Assembly: GCF_000375425.1 (NCBI RefSeq)
Contig: NZ_AQXG01000008.1
Location: 96,500 to 160,499 of the forward strand
Length of the DNA: 64,000 nt
DNA from: Gracilimonas tropica DSM 19535
GTDB lineage: Bacteria > Bacteroidota > Rhodothermia > Balneolales > Balneolaceae
Direction of reading: 5' to 3'
Shown here: positions 62,383-64,000 of the stretch, piece after piece
Numbering within the stretch: position 1 is the first letter of the stretch
How the letters are laid out: each line of letters opens with the position of its first letter
Program-made: the position numbers and the translations under genes
The notes under the pieces: model-generated
Seen by the model: the letters and a program-made list of their open reading frames with translations, nothing else
What the model was told of the DNA's origin: nothing
The model's database searches: none

Positions 62383-62793
62383 ATGACAAAACCTTCCAAA
62401 ATTTTACCCCGCTCGGTTAAATTATATTTAACCCTGCTAACCATCTCGACAGGATTGATCATCTATGGAACCCTTTTTCCCACTGATTATGATGTACCTC
62501 ACGGACTAATAGGCATGGACAAACTTGTTCATGTGGTGATGTTTGCTACATGGTCTTTCTTTTACGGACTGGTCCGATTTCTGAAAGATAAATACAAACT
62601 TCTTCCTGTATTTCTGGTCAGTACTTTCTTTGGATTACTGATCGAAGTTTTTCAATACTTCCTGCCTACCGGACGCTCTGCAGAACTTATGGATCTTATT
62701 GCGGATAGTACCGGGACCGGGATTGCATTAGTGCTACTTTATTTGCTATCCAGGAAAATACCTGAATTTCAGCCGGAACCTTCCTCCGAATAA
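62383..62793 (+). CDS. VanZ-family membrane protein
   Basis: 136 residues with four helices (about 12-33, 45-64, 72-92 and 103-125). The VanZ-like region is MDKLVHVVMFATWSFFYGLV, with the conserved His, followed by LIEVFQYFLPTGRSAELMDL and a final Gly/Ala helix. VanZ-like proteins are linked to teicoplanin resistance in enterococci, but most homologues have no known role. The ATG follows the nnr stop codon immediately, so both are co-transcribed. Confidence 0.82.
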   Translation: MTKPSKILPRSVKLYLTLLTISTGLIIYGTLFPTDYDVPHGLIGMDKLVHVVMFATWSFFYGLVRFLKDKYKLLPVFLVSTFFGLLIEVFQYFLPTGRSAELMDLIADSTGTGIALVLLYLLSRKIPEFQPEPSSE

Positions 62794-62887
62794 TTTGACC
62801 ATCCGTTTTTAAGAACGTGCAATTTTCTACTTTTTTGCTATTTTAATGGGGTAACTGTGCAACGCTTTCCCAAATACGGAGGTGCGC

Positions 62888-63544
62888 ATGTCCCTGAAAA
62901 ATCCATCTGCCGATTTACGATTGAATTATCCCATCCTCCTTGAAACCGGGATAATAATTGCCTTGTTGGTTTTGATCTTTTGCATGAAAATTGATCTCCC
63001 CACGGTTAATACTTCTTCCGTTCTTTATGTGGAAGGAGATGAGACGGCATTAGTCTTGCCACCTTCGGTTGTGGAAAATACGTCTCTCATCAAACCTCCT
63101 CCTCGGCCCCAAGTCCCTGTTTACTTACCAAATGATACACCCATTGAACCGGAACCTATAGAGATTGATGAGTTCGATCGCATTTCAAGGCTCATGATCC
63201 CTCCCCTGCCTGATCAGATCATTGTTGAGCCAACCTATGACCTATTCAAGGATATTGAGCAACTTCCGGAATTGATCGGTGGCGAACAGGCCTTTCAGAA
63301 TAGTATCGAATATCCCTTGTTAGCACGAAGAGCCAGAGTTCAGGGTATTGTTGAAGTTGAATTCACTGTTTCCGAAACGGGTAAGGTTCTCGACCCGGTG
63401 ATCATAAAAGGACTGGGTTATGGGTGTGACAAGGCTGTACTGGATGCGATCAAACTGCAGCGATACCGCCCCGGAAAAAAGGCCGGAAAAGTATCCAGCT
63501 TTCGCATCAAGGAAACGGTTCAATTTATATTACTGAACACTTAG
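62888..63544 (+). CDS. TonB-family protein with C-terminal TonB domain
   Basis: 218 residues from the ATG at 62888, preceded by GGAGGT; a GTG at 62882 is within the ribosome site. It has one N-terminal membrane helix (ILLETGIIIALLVLIFCMKI), a proline-rich linker (PPPRPQVPVYLP), and a C-terminal TonB domain (about 130-216) with YPLLARRARVQGIVEVEFTV and the RYRPGKKAG turn. TonB proteins carry inner-membrane proton-motive energy to outer-membrane receptors. ExbB and ExbD are not in the window. A similar protein follows. Confidence 0.9.
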   Translation: MSLKNPSADLRLNYPILLETGIIIALLVLIFCMKIDLPTVNTSSVLYVEGDETALVLPPSVVENTSLIKPPPRPQVPVYLPNDTPIEPEPIEIDEFDRISRLMIPPLPDQIIVEPTYDLFKDIEQLPELIGGEQAFQNSIEYPLLARRARVQGIVEVEFTVSETGKVLDPVIIKGLGYGCDKAVLDAIKLQRYRPGKKAGKVSSFRIKETVQFILLNT

Positions 63545-63671
63545 CTATACCCGGATACTAAAATCATTTCTTGAATGTTAAAATATTGCTAAGGGTACTT
63601 GCACACGACTGATAAAATTCCGTTCTTTTGCACTTACTCGTCGAAACCGATTAAAACAGTATAAGAGTATT

Positions 63672-64000
63672 ATGAGAAAAGAAAGAAAATCACCTAAAGC
63701 AGATCTGAAAAGATCATACACTGTTTATCTTGAAGCAGGTTTGATCTTTGCACTGCTTGTAATGATTGTTGCTGTCAAAGTGAATTTAGAAACTGAACCT
63801 CCAAAAGCTATTGCCCTTGATGAGCAAGAAGTGGTTGAAATGGAGGAAGTGATCCAAACCAAACAAATCGAAACCCCCCCACCTCCTCCACGTCCACCGG
63901 TACCGGTTGAAGTTCCCAACGACGAGATTATTGAAGATGAGATGATCGATCTTGACGCTGAACTTGATATGGATGCTCCCATGGACCTCCCTCCACCACC
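63672..64000 (+). CDS. TonB-family protein (3' end outside window)
   Basis: Open frame from the ATG at 63672 to the window end, 109 codons. The N-terminus (MRKERKSPKADLKRSYTVYL, then EAGLIFALLVMIVAV) and the Pro- and Glu-rich linker (TPPPPPRPPVPVEVP) resemble the preceding TonB protein: both have a basic start, the same helix position and the same acidic Asp/Glu stretch. The TonB domain itself is not in view. It looks like a tandem duplicate with a longer acidic periplasmic linker. Confidence 0.8.
   Translation, partial: MRKERKSPKADLKRSYTVYLEAGLIFALLVMIVAVKVNLETEPPKAIALDEQEVVEMEEVIQTKQIETPPPPPRPPVPVEVPNDEIIEDEMIDLDAELDMDAPMDLPPP

Noticed and set aside
63725-63982. Minus-strand ORF rich in Ser and Gly at the window end
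   Set aside because: Shadow of the proline- and acid-rich linker of the truncated TonB gene.

Overview
The window looks like chromosome of a heterotrophic, Gram-negative member of the Bacteroidota/Balneolota group (Balneolaceae-like). This is inferred from the AT-leaning base composition (estimated by eye), the long FtsX/MacB-type permease arrays, the reliance on sigma-54 and ECF-type promoters, a short-form prolyl-tRNA synthetase, and abundant palindromic intergenic repeats. No phage, plasmid, CRISPR or insertion sequence was seen.

Layout. (1) 1-6154: beta-oxidation-like lower half of a phenylacetate (paa) catabolic cluster, paaH(partial)-paaI-paaJ-paaY-paaZ-crotonase. It converges on a 988-residue propeller-type sensor histidine kinase (6155-9121, minus). 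(2) 9280-14283: an exported TolB-propeller/amidohydrolase, an EamA exporter and an AlkD-type DNA glycosylase. (3) 14544-41653: a roughly 27-kb envelope ABC-transport region. A sigma-54 activator and an intramembrane-type histidine kinase (minus strand) face a HlyD-type adaptor, a MacB/LolD-type ATPase, a lipoprotein of the GHL10 family, four giant permeases, a flavin monooxygenase, three more permeases and a second ATPase. An eighth permease follows at 43833-46295. (4) 41657-43684: small genes and an exported beta-lactamase-fold hydrolase. (5) 46349-54504: NfeD/SPFH pair, MscS channel, bacilliredoxin, superoxide dismutase, SthA-like flavoprotein, DUF429 protein. (6) 54504-64000: aspS, a pseudo-receiver LuxR regulator, a candidate small RNA, a TM2 protein, tRNA-Met, proS, NAD(P)HX repair enzyme, VanZ, and two tandem TonB-like proteins, the last cut by the window end.

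The most striking result is a hidden regulon inside region 3. Three operon leaders carry the same regulatory module: two tandem 16-bp imperfect palindromes (TGTCCG-N4-YGAACA, then TGTNNN-N4-YGAACA) separated by exactly 5 bp, followed by a TGGCAC-N5-TTGA sigma-54 promoter that starts exactly 90 bp downstream of the first palindrome. The three copies (17570, 21986, 33410) precede the adaptor/ATPase operon, the first permease operon and the second permease operon. The divergently encoded sigma-54 activator and its kinase are the obvious controllers. The data suggest one two-component system driving one adaptor, two ATPases and seven or eight interchangeable permeases.

A second striking layer is the intergenic DNA. 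Nearly every gap holds a palindrome whose arms are degenerate tandem words of period 7, 8 or about 9. Different word families recur between unrelated genes, and copies also sit in the leaders of all three sigma-54 transcripts.
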